Numbered from the stretch's first letter, positions 44,895 through 54,300 are shown. The stretch: DNA of 64,000 nucleotides from Pseudomonas laurylsulfativorans (GCF_002906155.1 NZ_MUJK01000004.1:372001-436000); one strand, 5' to 3'. Numbers and translations are program-made. Notes: generated by a model from the sequence alone, not told the origin.

Positions 44895-46324
44895 GCGCGT
44901 TGATTCGTCACGGCCATTTCATCGATGGCCAATGGTCCCGCGGCGGTGCGACTTATCCGGTGCTGAACCCGGCCAATGGCGAGCTGATCGCCGAGGTGCA
45001 AAAGGCCGGCGCTGAAGAGACTGATTTGGCCATCGCAGCTGCCAACCGCGCGTTGCCGGCCTGGCGCAAGCTGACCGCCAAGGAACGCAGCCAGCGCCTC
45101 AAGCGCTGGAGCGAGTTGATGCTGAGCAACCAGAAGGACCTGGCCACGCTGCTCAGCCGTGAACAGGGCAAGCCATTGGCCGAAGCCATGGGCGAAGTGG
45201 TCTACGCCGCGAGCTTCCTGGAATGGTTCGGCGAAGAAGCCAAGCGTGCCTATGGCGATGTGATCCCGAGCCACAAGGCCGATGCACGGATCATCGTGGT
45301 CAAGGAGGCGATTGGCGTGGTCGCGGCGATCACCCCGTGGAACTTCCCGTTGGCCATGGTCACCCGCAAGGTCGGTCCTGCGCTGGCGGCTGGGTGCACG
45401 ATGATCCTCAAACCGTCGGAAGAAACCCCGCTGTCGGCCTTCGCCCTGGCGGTGCTGGCCGAGCAGGCCGGGATTCCGGCCGGTGTGTTCAACATCGTCT
45501 CCGGTGATGCCGTGGCGATTGGCGGCGCGCTGCAAGCGTCGAGCGTCGTGCGCAAGCTGTCGTTCACAGGCTCGACCCGCACCGGCAAGCTGCTGATGCG
45601 CCAGGCCGCCGACACGCTGAAAAAGGTCTCGCTGGAACTGGGTGGCAACGCGCCGTTCATTGTGTTCGACGACGCCGATCTGGACGCTGCCGTCAAAGGT
45701 GCGATGGCCTCGAAGTTTCGCAACACCGGGCAAACCTGCGTCTGTGTAAACCGCTTCTTCATTCAGGACGGTGTCTACGAAGCCTTCACCGGCAAACTCG
45801 CCGAAGCGGTGGCAGCGATGCGCGTCGGCAGCGCCCTGGACGGTGAAACCGAGCAAGGTCCGCTGATCAATCATGCCGCGCTGGCCAAGGTCGAGCTGCA
45901 CGTGAGCGATGCGGTGGAGAAGGGCGCCAAGGTTCTGTGTGGTGGCCGTCGCCATGTCCTGGGCGGCACGTTCTACGAGCCGACCATTCTTGCCGAAGCC
46001 AGCAGCGACATGCTGATTGCCCAGGATGAGACGTTCGGTCCGGTGGCGGCCTGCTTCCGTTTCAAGGACGAGGCCGAAGTGCTGCAACGAGCCAACGACA
46101 CACCGTTCGGTTTGTCGGCGTACTTCTACAGCCGCGACATCGGCCGCGTCTGGCGCATGGCCGAAGGCCTGGAAGCCGGCATGGTCGGGATCAACGAAGG
46201 GATCATTTCCACGGAAGTGGCGCCGTTCGGCGGCATCAAGGAGTCGGGCCTGGGGCGCGAGGGTTCGAAGTATGGCCTGGATGACTACCTGGAGATGAAA
46301 TACCTGTTGATGGGTGGTCTCTAA
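44891..46324 (+). CDS. Aldehyde dehydrogenase (succinate-semialdehyde type)
   Basis: 477 residues. The catalytic Cys sits in FRNTGQTCVCVNRF (about residue 282), the general-base Glu in SLELGGNAPF (about 248), and the oxyanion Asn in ITPWNFPLAM (about 150). It is closest in style to GabD/medium-chain semialdehyde dehydrogenases. As third gene of the Fae/AKR operon it would convert the aldehyde to an acid with NAD(P)+. Confidence 0.9.
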   Translation: MSALIRHGHFIDGQWSRGGATYPVLNPANGELIAEVQKAGAEETDLAIAAANRALPAWRKLTAKERSQRLKRWSELMLSNQKDLATLLSREQGKPLAEAMGEVVYAASFLEWFGEEAKRAYGDVIPSHKADARIIVVKEAIGVVAAITPWNFPLAMVTRKVGPALAAGCTMILKPSEETPLSAFALAVLAEQAGIPAGVFNIVSGDAVAIGGALQASSVVRKLSFTGSTRTGKLLMRQAADTLKKVSLELGGNAPFIVFDDADLDAAVKGAMASKFRNTGQTCVCVNRFFIQDGVYEAFTGKLAEAVAAMRVGSALDGETEQGPLINHAALAKVELHVSDAVEKGAKVLCGGRRHVLGGTFYEPTILAEASSDMLIAQDETFGPVAACFRFKDEAEVLQRANDTPFGLSAYFYSRDIGRVWRMAEGLEAGMVGINEGIISTEVAPFGGIKESGLGREGSKYGLDDYLEMKYLLMGGL

Positions 46325-46338
46325 CCCCGCGAGCCCCC

Positions 46339-46490
46339 CTGTGGGAGCGGGCCCTGTGGCGAGGGGGCTTGCCCCCGTTGGGTCGCGAAGCGGCCCCGGC
46401 ATTTCCGACCTTTAATCGGATGTTCCGGGTTTACGGCCGCTTCGCAGCCGAACGGGGGCAAGCCCCCTCACCACAAAGGCTTGCCCCCAC
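46339..46490. repeat. Compound inverted repeat (GTGGCGAGGGGGCTTGCC type)
   Basis: Long arms GTGGCGAGGGGGCTTGCCCC and its complement near 46450-46475 enclose GCGAAGCGGCC / GGCCGCTTCGC. It separates the aldehyde dehydrogenase from the MFS gene and may attenuate the operon. Confidence 0.75.
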
Positions 46491-46530
46491 AATTGGAAAC
46501 CAGCGTTTTTCGTTTCATTTCTCCTTAAAT

Positions 46531-46538
46531 AACAACAA
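46531..46538 (+). promoter_or_regulatory. Candidate Hfq/Crc motif at the MFS start
   Basis: AACAACAA directly abuts the GGAG ribosome site of the transporter at 46551, the position where Hfq/Crc represses translation of uptake genes. Confidence 0.55.
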
Positions 46539-46550
46539 TTGGAGATTTAC

Positions 46551-47915
46551 ATGTCCGCACAACCGGTAAAAATCGACGACCTGCCCATCGGCCGTTTTCA
46601 CATCAAGATCGCCGGCCTGACCTTCGGCGCGCACTTCACCGACGGCTACATCCTCGGCCTGATCGGTATCGCTTTCACCCTGCTGAGCCCACAGATGCAA
46701 CTGGACGCATTCTGGCAGGGCCTGATCGGCGCTTCGGCACTGATCGGCCTGTTTCTCGGCAGCCTGTTCTTCGGCTGGATCTCCGACAAGGTTGGCCGGC
46801 AGAAAATCTTCCTCGTCAGCTTTGTGCTGATCACCCTCGCCTCGGTAATGCAGTTCTATGTTGAGTCGGCCATGGCGCTGTTCCTGTGCCGGGTACTGAT
46901 CGGCATCGGCCTGGGCGGTGACTTCAGTGTCGGCCACGCCATGCTCGCCGAGTTCGCACCGAGAAAGCATCGCGGTGTGTTGCTCGGCTCATTCAGCGTG
47001 ATCTGGACCTTCGGTTACGTCGCCGCGACTTTCGTTGGTACTGCGATGCTCAGCCTTGGCGATGACGCCTGGCGCTGGATGCTGGCCTCGTCGGCGATCC
47101 CGGCGGCGTTGATTCTGATCGCCCGAATCGGTACTCCGGAGTCGCCGCGCTGGCTGGTCAATCAGGGGCGTATCGCCGAGGCCCGGGCCATCGTCAAGAA
47201 ACACCTGGGCGACCACGTCGAACTCGACGAAACCCCGTCCGGCGAAACCCGTTCCGGCTATGCCGTACTGTTCAGCCGCGAATACCGCAAGCGCACGGCG
47301 TTCAACTGCCTGTTCTTCGTGTGCATCGTGATGCCGTACTTCGCCATCTACACCTTTCTGCCGTCGATCCTGCAGAAGATGGGCCTGGCCGAAGGCTTCG
47401 GCACCGAACTGATGTTGAACATGCTGCTGATCCTCGGCGCGCTGATCGGCATCTGGTGCACCATCAAGTTCACTCGGCGCGGGTTCCTGATCAACTCGTT
47501 CATCATCCTCGCTGTGGCATTGTTCCTGTTGGCGGTGTTGCCGGGTAGCGCGGCGTGGCTGATGGTGCTGGTGTTCGGCGTGTTCACCCTGGTGCTGTCG
47601 GCGGTGAGTAACCTGGTGGGCGTGTTCCCGGCAGAAAGCTTTCCGACCGAAGTGCGTGCCAGCGGTATCGGCCTGGCCACGGCGGTGAGTCGCCTGGGTT
47701 CGGCGATCAGCACCTTCCTGTTGCCGGTGAGCGTGGCGGGGATTGGCTTGAGCCCGACCATGGGCATTCTCGCGGCGATCCTGGCCATTGGTGCGTTGTT
47801 GTCGTGGGCCTGGGCACCGGAGACCAAGTCGCTGACCCTGAGCCAGGCGTGCAAGGCGCAGAGTCCGGTGGAGGGTGGTTCGACGGTGGCGGGGAAAGTG
47901 GCTGCTTCGGTCTAA
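46551..47915 (+). CDS. MFS transporter (sugar/aromatic acid porter-like)
   Basis: 454 residues from ATG 46551 (GGAG upstream). Twelve membrane segments; loop 2-3 reads GWISDKVGRQKIF, and RVLIGIGLGGDFSVGHAMLAEFAP resembles the sugar-porter/AAHS group. It should import an organic acid or sugar-like substrate for the preceding Fae/AKR/ALDH operon, from which it is separated by 226 bases with a repeat. Candidate Hfq/Crc control. Confidence 0.8.
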   Translation: MSAQPVKIDDLPIGRFHIKIAGLTFGAHFTDGYILGLIGIAFTLLSPQMQLDAFWQGLIGASALIGLFLGSLFFGWISDKVGRQKIFLVSFVLITLASVMQFYVESAMALFLCRVLIGIGLGGDFSVGHAMLAEFAPRKHRGVLLGSFSVIWTFGYVAATFVGTAMLSLGDDAWRWMLASSAIPAALILIARIGTPESPRWLVNQGRIAEARAIVKKHLGDHVELDETPSGETRSGYAVLFSREYRKRTAFNCLFFVCIVMPYFAIYTFLPSILQKMGLAEGFGTELMLNMLLILGALIGIWCTIKFTRRGFLINSFIILAVALFLLAVLPGSAAWLMVLVFGVFTLVLSAVSNLVGVFPAESFPTEVRASGIGLATAVSRLGSAISTFLLPVSVAGIGLSPTMGILAAILAIGALLSWAWAPETKSLTLSQACKAQSPVEGGSTVAGKVAASV

Positions 47916-47932
47916 CAGGCTGTCGCTGATCC

Positions 47933-48034
47933 CTGTAGGAGCGAGCTTGCTCGCGATGGACGTCAACTATAACGCTGGGTGCCTGACACACCAATGCGCT
48001 CTTTAGTCCATCGCGAGCAAGCTCGCTCCTACAC
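47933..48034. repeat. REPIN between convergent genes
   Basis: CTGTAGGAGCGAGCTTGCTCGCGATGG faces CCATCGCGAGCAAGCTCGCTCCTAC (in pieces), placed between the MFS and LysR gene ends. Confidence 0.9.
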
Positions 48035-48049
48035 AGGGGCTTCGGCCTA

Positions 48050-48925
48050 TCAGGGATTGCTGACCAATCCCAACCACTCGGTAAACAATCGCACCTTCGA
48101 CAGGCCCTGCTTGTCATTCGCCACATCCAGCCAATAGCCATACGGCCCGACCACTTCCACCGGGGTGATCGGCAGCAGGCTGCCATTGGCCAGTTCCTTT
48201 TCGATCATCTGCCGGTCGATCACCGCCAGTCCGCCGCCCGCCAGTGCGGTGTGGATCACCTGGTCCAGGGTGCTGAATTCCAGGCCTTGCCCCGCATCGA
48301 CATCCTCCCGGCCCATGGCCGCCAACCAGTTTTCCCAGACCTTCAGGCGCTTGCCGTCGTGCAGGATGTGCAGCAATGGAAATTGCCGCAGGTCCGGCGG
48401 CTCGTCGTTGCTGAACAGTTCCGGGCTGGCCACGGCGATGTGCCGTTCCATCACCAGCAAGCGGCTGCTGCAATGGCTGGCCGCTTCGAGGCCGAAGCGG
48501 ATGTGGCAGTCGATTTCCGCGAGGCTGTCGTGGCCCAGCGAGTTGGTCACGCTCAGGCTGATGTCGGGATAGCGTTGCACGAAAGCCCGCAGGTGCGCCG
48601 ACAGCCAGCGCGTCGCCCAGGTCGGCGGCGCGACGATGCGCAGGCGCTGGCGCAGATTGGGTATACGTACGGCTTGCAACGCGCGTTCTATATGGTCGAA
48701 AGCCTCGCTCAGATGTGGGGAAAGGGCGGTGCCGGAGTCGGTCAGGGTCAGGCCCTGGGGCGTGCGGATAAACAGCGCGACGCCGAGGTAGTCTTCGAGT
48801 TGTTTGATCTGCCGGCTGACGGCGCCCTGGGTGACATTCAGGCTCAATGCCGCCTGACTGAAACTGCGATGCCGGGCGACTTCTTCGAAGATTCGTAGCA
48901 TGTTGAGCGAGGGCAGTTGACGCAT
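48050..48925 (-). CDS. LysR family regulator (GcvA-like)
   Basis: 291 residues from ATG 48925. The start RQLPSLNMLRIFEEVARHRSFSQAA and the helix-turn-helix LNVTQGAVSRQIKQLEDYLG are GcvA-like. The effector domain is complete. It faces the MFS gene end rather than a divergent promoter, so its target is uncertain, although the Fae operon is the nearest candidate. Confidence 0.85.
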   Translation of the reverse strand: MRQLPSLNMLRIFEEVARHRSFSQAALSLNVTQGAVSRQIKQLEDYLGVALFIRTPQGLTLTDSGTALSPHLSEAFDHIERALQAVRIPNLRQRLRIVAPPTWATRWLSAHLRAFVQRYPDISLSVTNSLGHDSLAEIDCHIRFGLEAASHCSSRLLVMERHIAVASPELFSNDEPPDLRQFPLLHILHDGKRLKVWENWLAAMGREDVDAGQGLEFSTLDQVIHTALAGGGLAVIDRQMIEKELANGSLLPITPVEVVGPYGYWLDVANDKQGLSKVRLFTEWLGLVSNP

Positions 48926-49262
48926 GAAAGAAGGGCTCCGCACCGGCCGCCAGTGTTGCGTGGGGCCGGTTGAATGTACGACATTTCCGAAGGCCCTATC
49001 TGACTATCAGTGATAAGCGGATGCAAGTGTTGTTTCGGATGACGCCATCGCTGGCAAGCCAACTCCTACAGAGATTTTCGCTGTTCACAAAACCTGTAGC
49101 AGCTGGCTGGCCAGCGATAGCGTCCTCAAGGATGCTACAAAGCCCGGATCGATCACCTGGCTACATCTAAAATGAATTTCCGCCGAGCCCGCTGCTCATA
49201 CCTTTAAGGTAGCGGATTAGAGCCCCGCGAAATCATTGAGGCAATCAGGGAGTGGCACGGTC
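48926..49262. other. Intergenic region with a degenerate REPIN
   Basis: 337 bases between the LysR gene and the receiver gene. It contains inverted REP-like parts at 49044-49120 (CCATCGCTGGCAAGCCAACTCCTACAG and CTGTAGCAGCTGGCTGGCCAGCGAT, in pieces). No gene is supported. A GGGAG ribosome site precedes 49263. Confidence 0.5.
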
Positions 49263-49667
49263 ATGAGTCGAATACCGACGGCGGATGGAGATCTTCCTGG
49301 TGGATTGATTCTGGTGGTTGAGGACGACCCGCTGATCCTCGAGTTTCTCTGTGAGATTCTTCAAGAGGAAGGTTTTGTCGTTGAGCCGAAGATCAGTGCG
49401 GATGCGGCGATCCTCTATCTGGAACAGCATGCACCCGAGGTGGGCATGCTGTTGACGGACATCACCATGCCCGGCGCGCTCAATGGCGCGGACCTGGCCA
49501 ACCAGTTCGGCGATCGCTGGCCGGACAAGCCGATCATGATCATGTCCGGTTTCGAAACCCCTGAAAGCGCAGGCGTGCGGCACGTGGTTTCATTCATCAG
49601 GAAACCCTGGATGATTGGCGGGCTGCTCGATTGCGTGGGGCAGACATTCAAGTCCAGACGACTCAAC
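49263..49667 (+). CDS. Stand-alone response-regulator receiver
   Basis: 135 residues from ATG 49263; the frame closes with the stop at 49668-49670. A single receiver domain with acidic pair in LVVEDDPL, phospho-acceptor Asp66 in LLTDITMPG and Lys114 in SFIRKPW. There is no output domain. Such proteins pass phosphate to other partners or act by binding. No kinase gene is adjacent. Confidence 0.85.
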
Positions 49668-49730
49668 TGAGGCGCGCGCAGATGCTACATTGCCGGGCAA
49701 ATCCGTCCGGCACCTGCGAGGCCATTTTCC

Positions 49731-50396
49731 TTGTCCGATCACTCTGTATTCAACTCGACCTACCGTGCATTTCTGTTCGACATGGACGGTACGGTCCTGA
49801 CGTCCATTGCCGCCGCCGAGCGGGTCTGGACAACCTGGGCCGTGCGCCATGGCGTCGATGTCGAGACCTTTCTGCCGACCATTCACGGTGCCCGCGCCAT
49901 CGACACCATCCGGCGCCTGGGCTTGCCCGGGGTGGAGGCCGAGGCTGAAGCCGCGTGGATTACCGAAGCGGAAATCGAGGATGTCGACGGGGTATTCGAA
50001 GTGGCGGGCGCGGCGAAATTCTTGCGGTCATTGCCAGTCAATCAGTGGGCTATCGTCACTTCCGCCCCGCGGAAACTGGCGTTGCGGCGGATGGGGGCAG
50101 CGGGCATTCCCGAGCCCGAGGTGATGGTGACGGCCGAGGACGTCACGGCGGGCAAACCCGATCCGGCGGGGTACCAACTCGCGGCCCGGCGCCTGGGTGT
50201 CGAACCTGAGCAGTGTCTGGTTTTTGAAGATGCCACGGTGGGGATTCTGGCGGCCGAGGCGGCAGGGGCGGATTTGATGATTGTCACGGCGACTCATGGG
50301 CAGCCTGTTGAGACGCGGCATGGGACGTTGGCGAGTTATGAATCTGTGCGGGTTCTGGTGGATGCCGCAGGTCTCATGGGGGTGCACAAAATCTAA
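49731..50396 (+). CDS. HAD family phosphatase (beta-phosphoglucomutase/DOG-1-like)
   Basis: 221 residues from TTG 49731, with GAGG nine bases before. HAD motif I is FLFDMDGTVL, motif II is IVTSAPRK, and motif III with IV is AGKPDPAGY...VFEDATVGILAAEAAG. It should hydrolyse a small sugar phosphate. It follows the receiver gene by 60 bases and may share its transcript. The TTG start is the weakest point. Confidence 0.85.
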   Translation: MSDHSVFNSTYRAFLFDMDGTVLTSIAAAERVWTTWAVRHGVDVETFLPTIHGARAIDTIRRLGLPGVEAEAEAAWITEAEIEDVDGVFEVAGAAKFLRSLPVNQWAIVTSAPRKLALRRMGAAGIPEPEVMVTAEDVTAGKPDPAGYQLAARRLGVEPEQCLVFEDATVGILAAEAAGADLMIVTATHGQPVETRHGTLASYESVRVLVDAAGLMGVHKI

Positions 50397-50414
50397 TGTG
50401 GGATAGGGATGCAG

Positions 50415-51074
50415 TCAGTAAAGTCCTGGGATCAACCTCCAGCTGCGGGCGCAATAGGCCTCGTATTCACTACCGAACTGCGCCTTGAGCAAGGCTTCTT
50501 CAGAGTGAATGCGCGCGATCAGCGGGATCAGCGTCAGCGCCACCAATATCAGCCCGACCCCCGAGCGAAACGCCAGCGCCCAACCAATGCCGATGACCAT
50601 CATCCCCAGATAACTGGGGTTGCGCAGGTTGCGGTAAATACCTTCGGTGACCAGGCGATGCCCCGGCTGGATGGCCACCAGCCCGCTGAAGCGCTTGCCC
50701 AGCACAAACACCGGCCACAATCGCAGCGCGCCGCCGACGATGAACAGCAGCGCCCCGAGCCAGCGCACGCCTTCACCACCGAAGGTCCAGAAATCGATGC
50801 GGTCAGTGTAGGCCGGCAGGAATCCGCTCAGTAGCCCGATCACGCCGAAGGCCGGAATGACCCAGCGATTGGCCCGGTCTTCGCGTTCCCCCGAACTCAG
50901 GTTGACCTCGGTGAACAGTGACGCGACGGCCATGATCAGGGTGGCCAGGGCAACGACGACCAGTGAACCGTGGCTGAAATAGGCCGCGAAACCACCCAGC
51001 CCCCCAATCGCCAGGGCGAGGTAGGCGAGGGTGCTGACGACGGCGAAAAACGCCAGTTTGGCCGAGATTTTCAT
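50415..51074 (-). CDS. ICMT-like membrane protein
   Basis: 219 residues from ATG 51074 (GGGAGGCACC before it). About five hydrophobic helices, and a C-terminal RLVTEGIYRNLRNPSYLGMMVIG plus EEALLKAQFGSEYEAYCARSWRLIPGLY. These are the hallmark of isoprenylcysteine methyltransferase/phospholipid methyltransferase-like proteins. It probably uses S-adenosylmethionine at the membrane; the bacterial substrate is unknown. Confidence 0.8.
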   Translation of the reverse strand: MKISAKLAFFAVVSTLAYLALAIGGLGGFAAYFSHGSLVVVALATLIMAVASLFTEVNLSSGEREDRANRWVIPAFGVIGLLSGFLPAYTDRIDFWTFGGEGVRWLGALLFIVGGALRLWPVFVLGKRFSGLVAIQPGHRLVTEGIYRNLRNPSYLGMMVIGIGWALAFRSGVGLILVALTLIPLIARIHSEEALLKAQFGSEYEAYCARSWRLIPGLY

Positions 51075-51253
51075 GGTGCCTCCCAAAAAAATTCCGGTAT
51101 GTTCAAGTGTAGATACCGATGGTTCCCGCGCTGAGCGAGCGTTATCGCCGAGACGATTGCCCCGGGGCCGGGTGAACTAAGCTTGGGAGAGAGGACCGTT
51201 CACCACCGGCTCGCGGTCGCTCGACGAGCCGGTGGCGTGTAACAGGAGCCCTT

Positions 51254-51570
51254 ATGCTTCATATCCGCACGCCTCTGATCCTGCATCCTGGCCTGTCGAC
51301 CCCGACCCGGCGTATCTGGCTGAAACTGGAAAACCTGCAACCTGGCGGCTCGTTCAAAATACGCGACAATCGGGTTGCTGTGCAGCCGGGCGGCGCAGCA
51401 GGGCAAGCGCAAAGTGGTCTGTCCTGGTCACGGCCATGGCCGCAGCATGCCTGGGCCTCAAGGCCTGCATCGTGGTGCCGCACACCACCGCGCAAAGCAC
51501 CCGGGTGAGTATCAACGCGCAGCTCGTGGCCGGGTGGGCACGCATGTCCACTGGCACGCACGGCAAGTAG
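51254..51570 (+). pseudogene. Frameshifted serine/threonine dehydratase
   Basis: ATG 51254 begins MLHIRTPLIL then WLKLENLQPGGSFKIR, the start of a PLP-dependent serine/threonine dehydratase with its Lys. The frame then shifts to one reading LLCSRAAQQGKRKVVC and again to one reading MAAACLGLKACIVVPHTT, stopping at 51570. Three frames in family order and the missing C-terminal two thirds show a dead gene. Confidence 0.8.
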
Positions 51571-51623
51571 GGCTGGAAACGCTATCCCGGTGTCACTAGC
51601 CCCACCGCTCGCGATGACGATCT

Positions 51624-51944
51624 TCAGTGATCGGCGGCAACGCCTTCCTGGACGAGAATGGCGCGGGCCAGGTCTTCGTCGCTTGCGTTATTGAGCGCAG
51701 GATTGTCCTGACGGACTTTTTTCAACACCGCCTCCAGATAAGCACCACGAATCGCACCGCCACTGGCCACGAAGCTGGAGGCGTCATCCCGGGCGGGAAT
51801 CATGAGTTTGTGGTCTTTGAACGTCGAGTACAGCGAGGCGGAAACCCCGGCGGAAGTGGCGACGTCACCCGCATCCACTTTGGCCAGAGCCGAACCTGCG
51901 GGCAAACAAAGTACCAGCGTAGAAATGATAAACAGACGGCGCAT
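51624..51944 (-). CDS. DUF2388 periplasmic protein
   Basis: 106 residues from ATG 51944. A signal peptide (LPAGSALA) is followed by a short conserved domain ending in ARDDASSFVASGGAIRGAYLEAVLKKVR, typical of DUF2388, a Pseudomonas-specific exported family of unknown role. The start further upstream in the same frame has no signal peptide and is rejected. Confidence 0.8.
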   Translation of the reverse strand: MRRLFIISTLVLCLPAGSALAKVDAGDVATSAGVSASLYSTFKDHKLMIPARDDASSFVASGGAIRGAYLEAVLKKVRQDNPALNNASDEDLARAILVQEGVAADH

Positions 51945-52133
51945 GACGGTGTCCTCCGACAGCATGAAGCATAAGGGAAGTACCACATAGTTTAGGATGC
52001 GCGACGGCCACCGAGAGTTCCCTGATGCTGCCGACTCTGCGAATCGACGAGCGGCTACATGGCCTTGCCGCTGGTGATTTTCTCCAGCCTGATCGACTAT
52101 CGACAGCCAGACAGGTGTGAGAGGGCAGGGACG

Positions 52134-53243
52134 TTGAACGTCGATATTCAAAGCGTGGTGATCGGGGCGGGTGTCGTCGGGCTGGCCGTGGCCAGGACCC
52201 TGGCCATGAGCGGACGCGAAGTGCTTGTGGTCGAGGCCGGTGCGGGCATCGGCGCGGGTGTCAGCTCACGAAACTCGGAAGTGATTCACGCCGGCATCTA
52301 TTACCCGAGCGGCAGTCTCAAGGCCCGGTTGTGCGTGGAGGGCAAGCAGCGCCTCTACGCGTTTTGCGATGAGCACGGCGTTGAATACCGGCGCGTCGGC
52401 AAGCTGATCGTGGCCACTGATGAGCAGCAGCACTCGGCTTTGCAGCGTCTGTTGGAGCAGGGGCGCCTCAATGGTGTCGATAACCTGCAATGGCTGGATG
52501 GCGCACAGGCCCGGGCGCTTGAACCGGCGCTGTCCTGCGTCGCGGCGCTGTGGTCGCCCTCCACCGGCATCGTCGATTCCCACGCCCTGATGCTGGCGCT
52601 TCAGGGCGATGCCGAGCGGTTCGGCGCGACGCTGGCCCTGCACACGCCGTTGCTGTCGGCCCGTTGCAGGGAGCAGGGCTTCGAGTTGCACATGGGCGGC
52701 AGCCAACCCATGACCCTGCACTGCCGCGAATTGATCAACTGTGCGGGGCTGTCCTCTCCCAAAGTGGCGCGCACTATTATCGGTCTGCCTGGGTCATTCA
52801 TTCCCGAGGCGCATTTGTGCAAGGGCAGTTATTTCAGTTTCAGCGGCCGGGCGCCGTTTCGCCACTTGGTGTATCCGGCCCCGGAGAGCGCGGGACTGGG
52901 CGTGCACATGACGCTCGACCTGGGTGGGCAGGCGCGCTTCGGGCCGGATGTCGAATGGGTCGAGCACATTGATTACCGCGTCGAACCCCGTCGGGCCGAG
53001 GGGTTCTATCAGGCGATCCGCCGTTATTGGCCGGATTTGCCGGACAACAGCCTGCAACCGGCCTACAGCGGTATCCGCCCGAAAATCACCGGGCCGACGG
53101 AACCGGCCGCCGACTTTCTCATCAGCGGATGCGCCGAACATGGCGTGCCGGGACTGGTGAATCTGTTCGGCATCGAATCACCGGGGCTGACCAGTTGCCT
53201 GGCGCTCGCCGAGCACGTGGTGAAACGCCTGAACGACCGATGA
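52134..53243 (+). CDS. FAD-dependent oxidase, L-2-hydroxyglutarate oxidase-like
   Basis: 369 residues from TTG 52134 (AGGG before it); the frame is open to 52059 but the FAD motif begins right after the TTG. The Rossmann motif is [20 protein letters not shown], followed by [27 protein letters not shown], the LhgO/DAO signature. A C-terminal PKITGP...FLIS and [23 protein letters not shown] complete it. It should oxidise a 2-hydroxy acid to the keto acid with electrons to a quinone or O2. It stands alone. Confidence 0.8.
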   Translation: MNVDIQSVVIGAGVVGLAVARTLAMSGREVLVVEAGAGIGAGVSSRNSEVIHAGIYYPSGSLKARLCVEGKQRLYAFCDEHGVEYRRVGKLIVATDEQQHSALQRLLEQGRLNGVDNLQWLDGAQARALEPALSCVAALWSPSTGIVDSHALMLALQGDAERFGATLALHTPLLSARCREQGFELHMGGSQPMTLHCRELINCAGLSSPKVARTIIGLPGSFIPEAHLCKGSYFSFSGRAPFRHLVYPAPESAGLGVHMTLDLGGQARFGPDVEWVEHIDYRVEPRRAEGFYQAIRRYWPDLPDNSLQPAYSGIRPKITGPTEPAADFLISGCAEHGVPGLVNLFGIESPGLTSCLALAEHVVKRLNDR

Positions 53244-53315
53244 TCAGTGCTGGCGCTGCTTTGCGGCCATCGGGTCTATGCTAGGGAGTGCGCTTACTGC
53301 CATCGGAGAACTCTG

Positions 53316-53912
53316 ATGATCACCGTACGCACTGCCTGTATGCTGGCCGATTACAAACGCTGGGCCAATCAGCGCCTGTTTGATAGCCTTGCGGCACTTC
53401 CTCCGGGCGAAGTCAAAAAAGAACGGGTGTCGGTGTTCAAAAACATGATCGGCACCCTCAACCACGTCTATGTGGTCGATTGCATCTGGCGGGCGCACCT
53501 TGAAGGCCGGGGGCATGGCTTCAAGACTTCACACGACCTGCTGCATGCCAACCTGTCCGAACTGCGCATGGCGCAAAAAGAGATCGATCGCTGGTACTGC
53601 GACTGGAGCGCCCGGCAAACCGATGCCTCCCTGGACAAGCCCGTGGAGTTCACTTTTGTCTCGGGCGAAAGCGGCGTCATGAGCGCTGGCGCGATGCTGA
53701 TGCACGTGGTCAACCACGCCAGCTATCACCGTGGCTGGGTGGTGCAGATGTACTTCGAGATCCCGGCCATGCCACCGGTCACCGACATGCCGGTGTACCT
53801 GCGCGAATCTGAACCGGTGGTCCTGCAGTCGATCAATGCCCCGACAGTGGCGCCGCCATGTGCTGTGCAATTTTCGAGCGCAACCAGCGTTCTGCCGGAT
53901 CGTTATCGTTGA
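53316..53912 (+). CDS. DinB family protein
   Basis: 198 residues from ATG 53316 (GGAG before it). A four-helix DinB/YfiT bundle with metal-type His residues in MIGTLNHVYVVDCIWRAHL and MHVVNHASYHRGW. Members are thiol- or metal-dependent transferases of unknown substrate. Its last 80 bases overlap the LysR remnant on the other strand. Confidence 0.8.
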   Translation: MITVRTACMLADYKRWANQRLFDSLAALPPGEVKKERVSVFKNMIGTLNHVYVVDCIWRAHLEGRGHGFKTSHDLLHANLSELRMAQKEIDRWYCDWSARQTDASLDKPVEFTFVSGESGVMSAGAMLMHVVNHASYHRGWVVQMYFEIPAMPPVTDMPVYLRESEPVVLQSINAPTVAPPCAVQFSSATSVLPDRYR

Positions 53913-54162
53913 CCCCGTTCCAGACCATCGACAGTTCGGACAGGTTGATCTCGAACGGCGCATCGTCAGCCCGTAATTGGCTGCTGCCGTCGATCAACGC
54001 ACTCGCCGCATAATCGGGCACCGTGGCGAGTATGTCGGTGCCCGCCAGCACCACCCGGCGCGAACGGCCGATCCGCGCCAGGTCATTGTCGATGGCCCCG
54101 CTCAAATCCCCGGAAAACGACACCAGCGCGTGAGGGCGTTCGCAGAACTCGTCCAGGGTCAA
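53833..54162 (-). pseudogene. C-terminal remnant of a LysR regulator
   Basis: Reads HALVSFSGDLSGAIDNDLARIGRSRRVVLA, then jumps to GTDILATVPDYAA and ends with SELSMVWNGVNDNDPAERWLRSKIAQHM, the effector domain of the NahR-like LysR group. The DNA-binding half is missing and an internal piece of the effector domain seems deleted. It lies beside, and partly over, the end of the DinB gene. Confidence 0.7.
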
Positions 54163-54206
54163 CGGGCCGGGACGATCATCGCCGTGTTTTCAGTAAAGCA
54201 CCAAAC

Positions 54207-54300
54207 CCTGTAGGAGCGAGCCTGCTCGCAATAGCTGTGGGTCAGTCAATGCTAATGCTGTCTGTGCTGGCCCCTTCGCGAGCAGGCTCGCCCCCACAGG
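54207..54300. repeat. REPIN overlapping the end of a lysR gene
   Basis: CCTGTAGGAGCGAGCCTGCTCGC faces GCGAGCAGGCTCGCCCCCACAGG. The right REP lies inside the last codons of the minus-strand gene ending at 54242. Confidence 0.85.
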
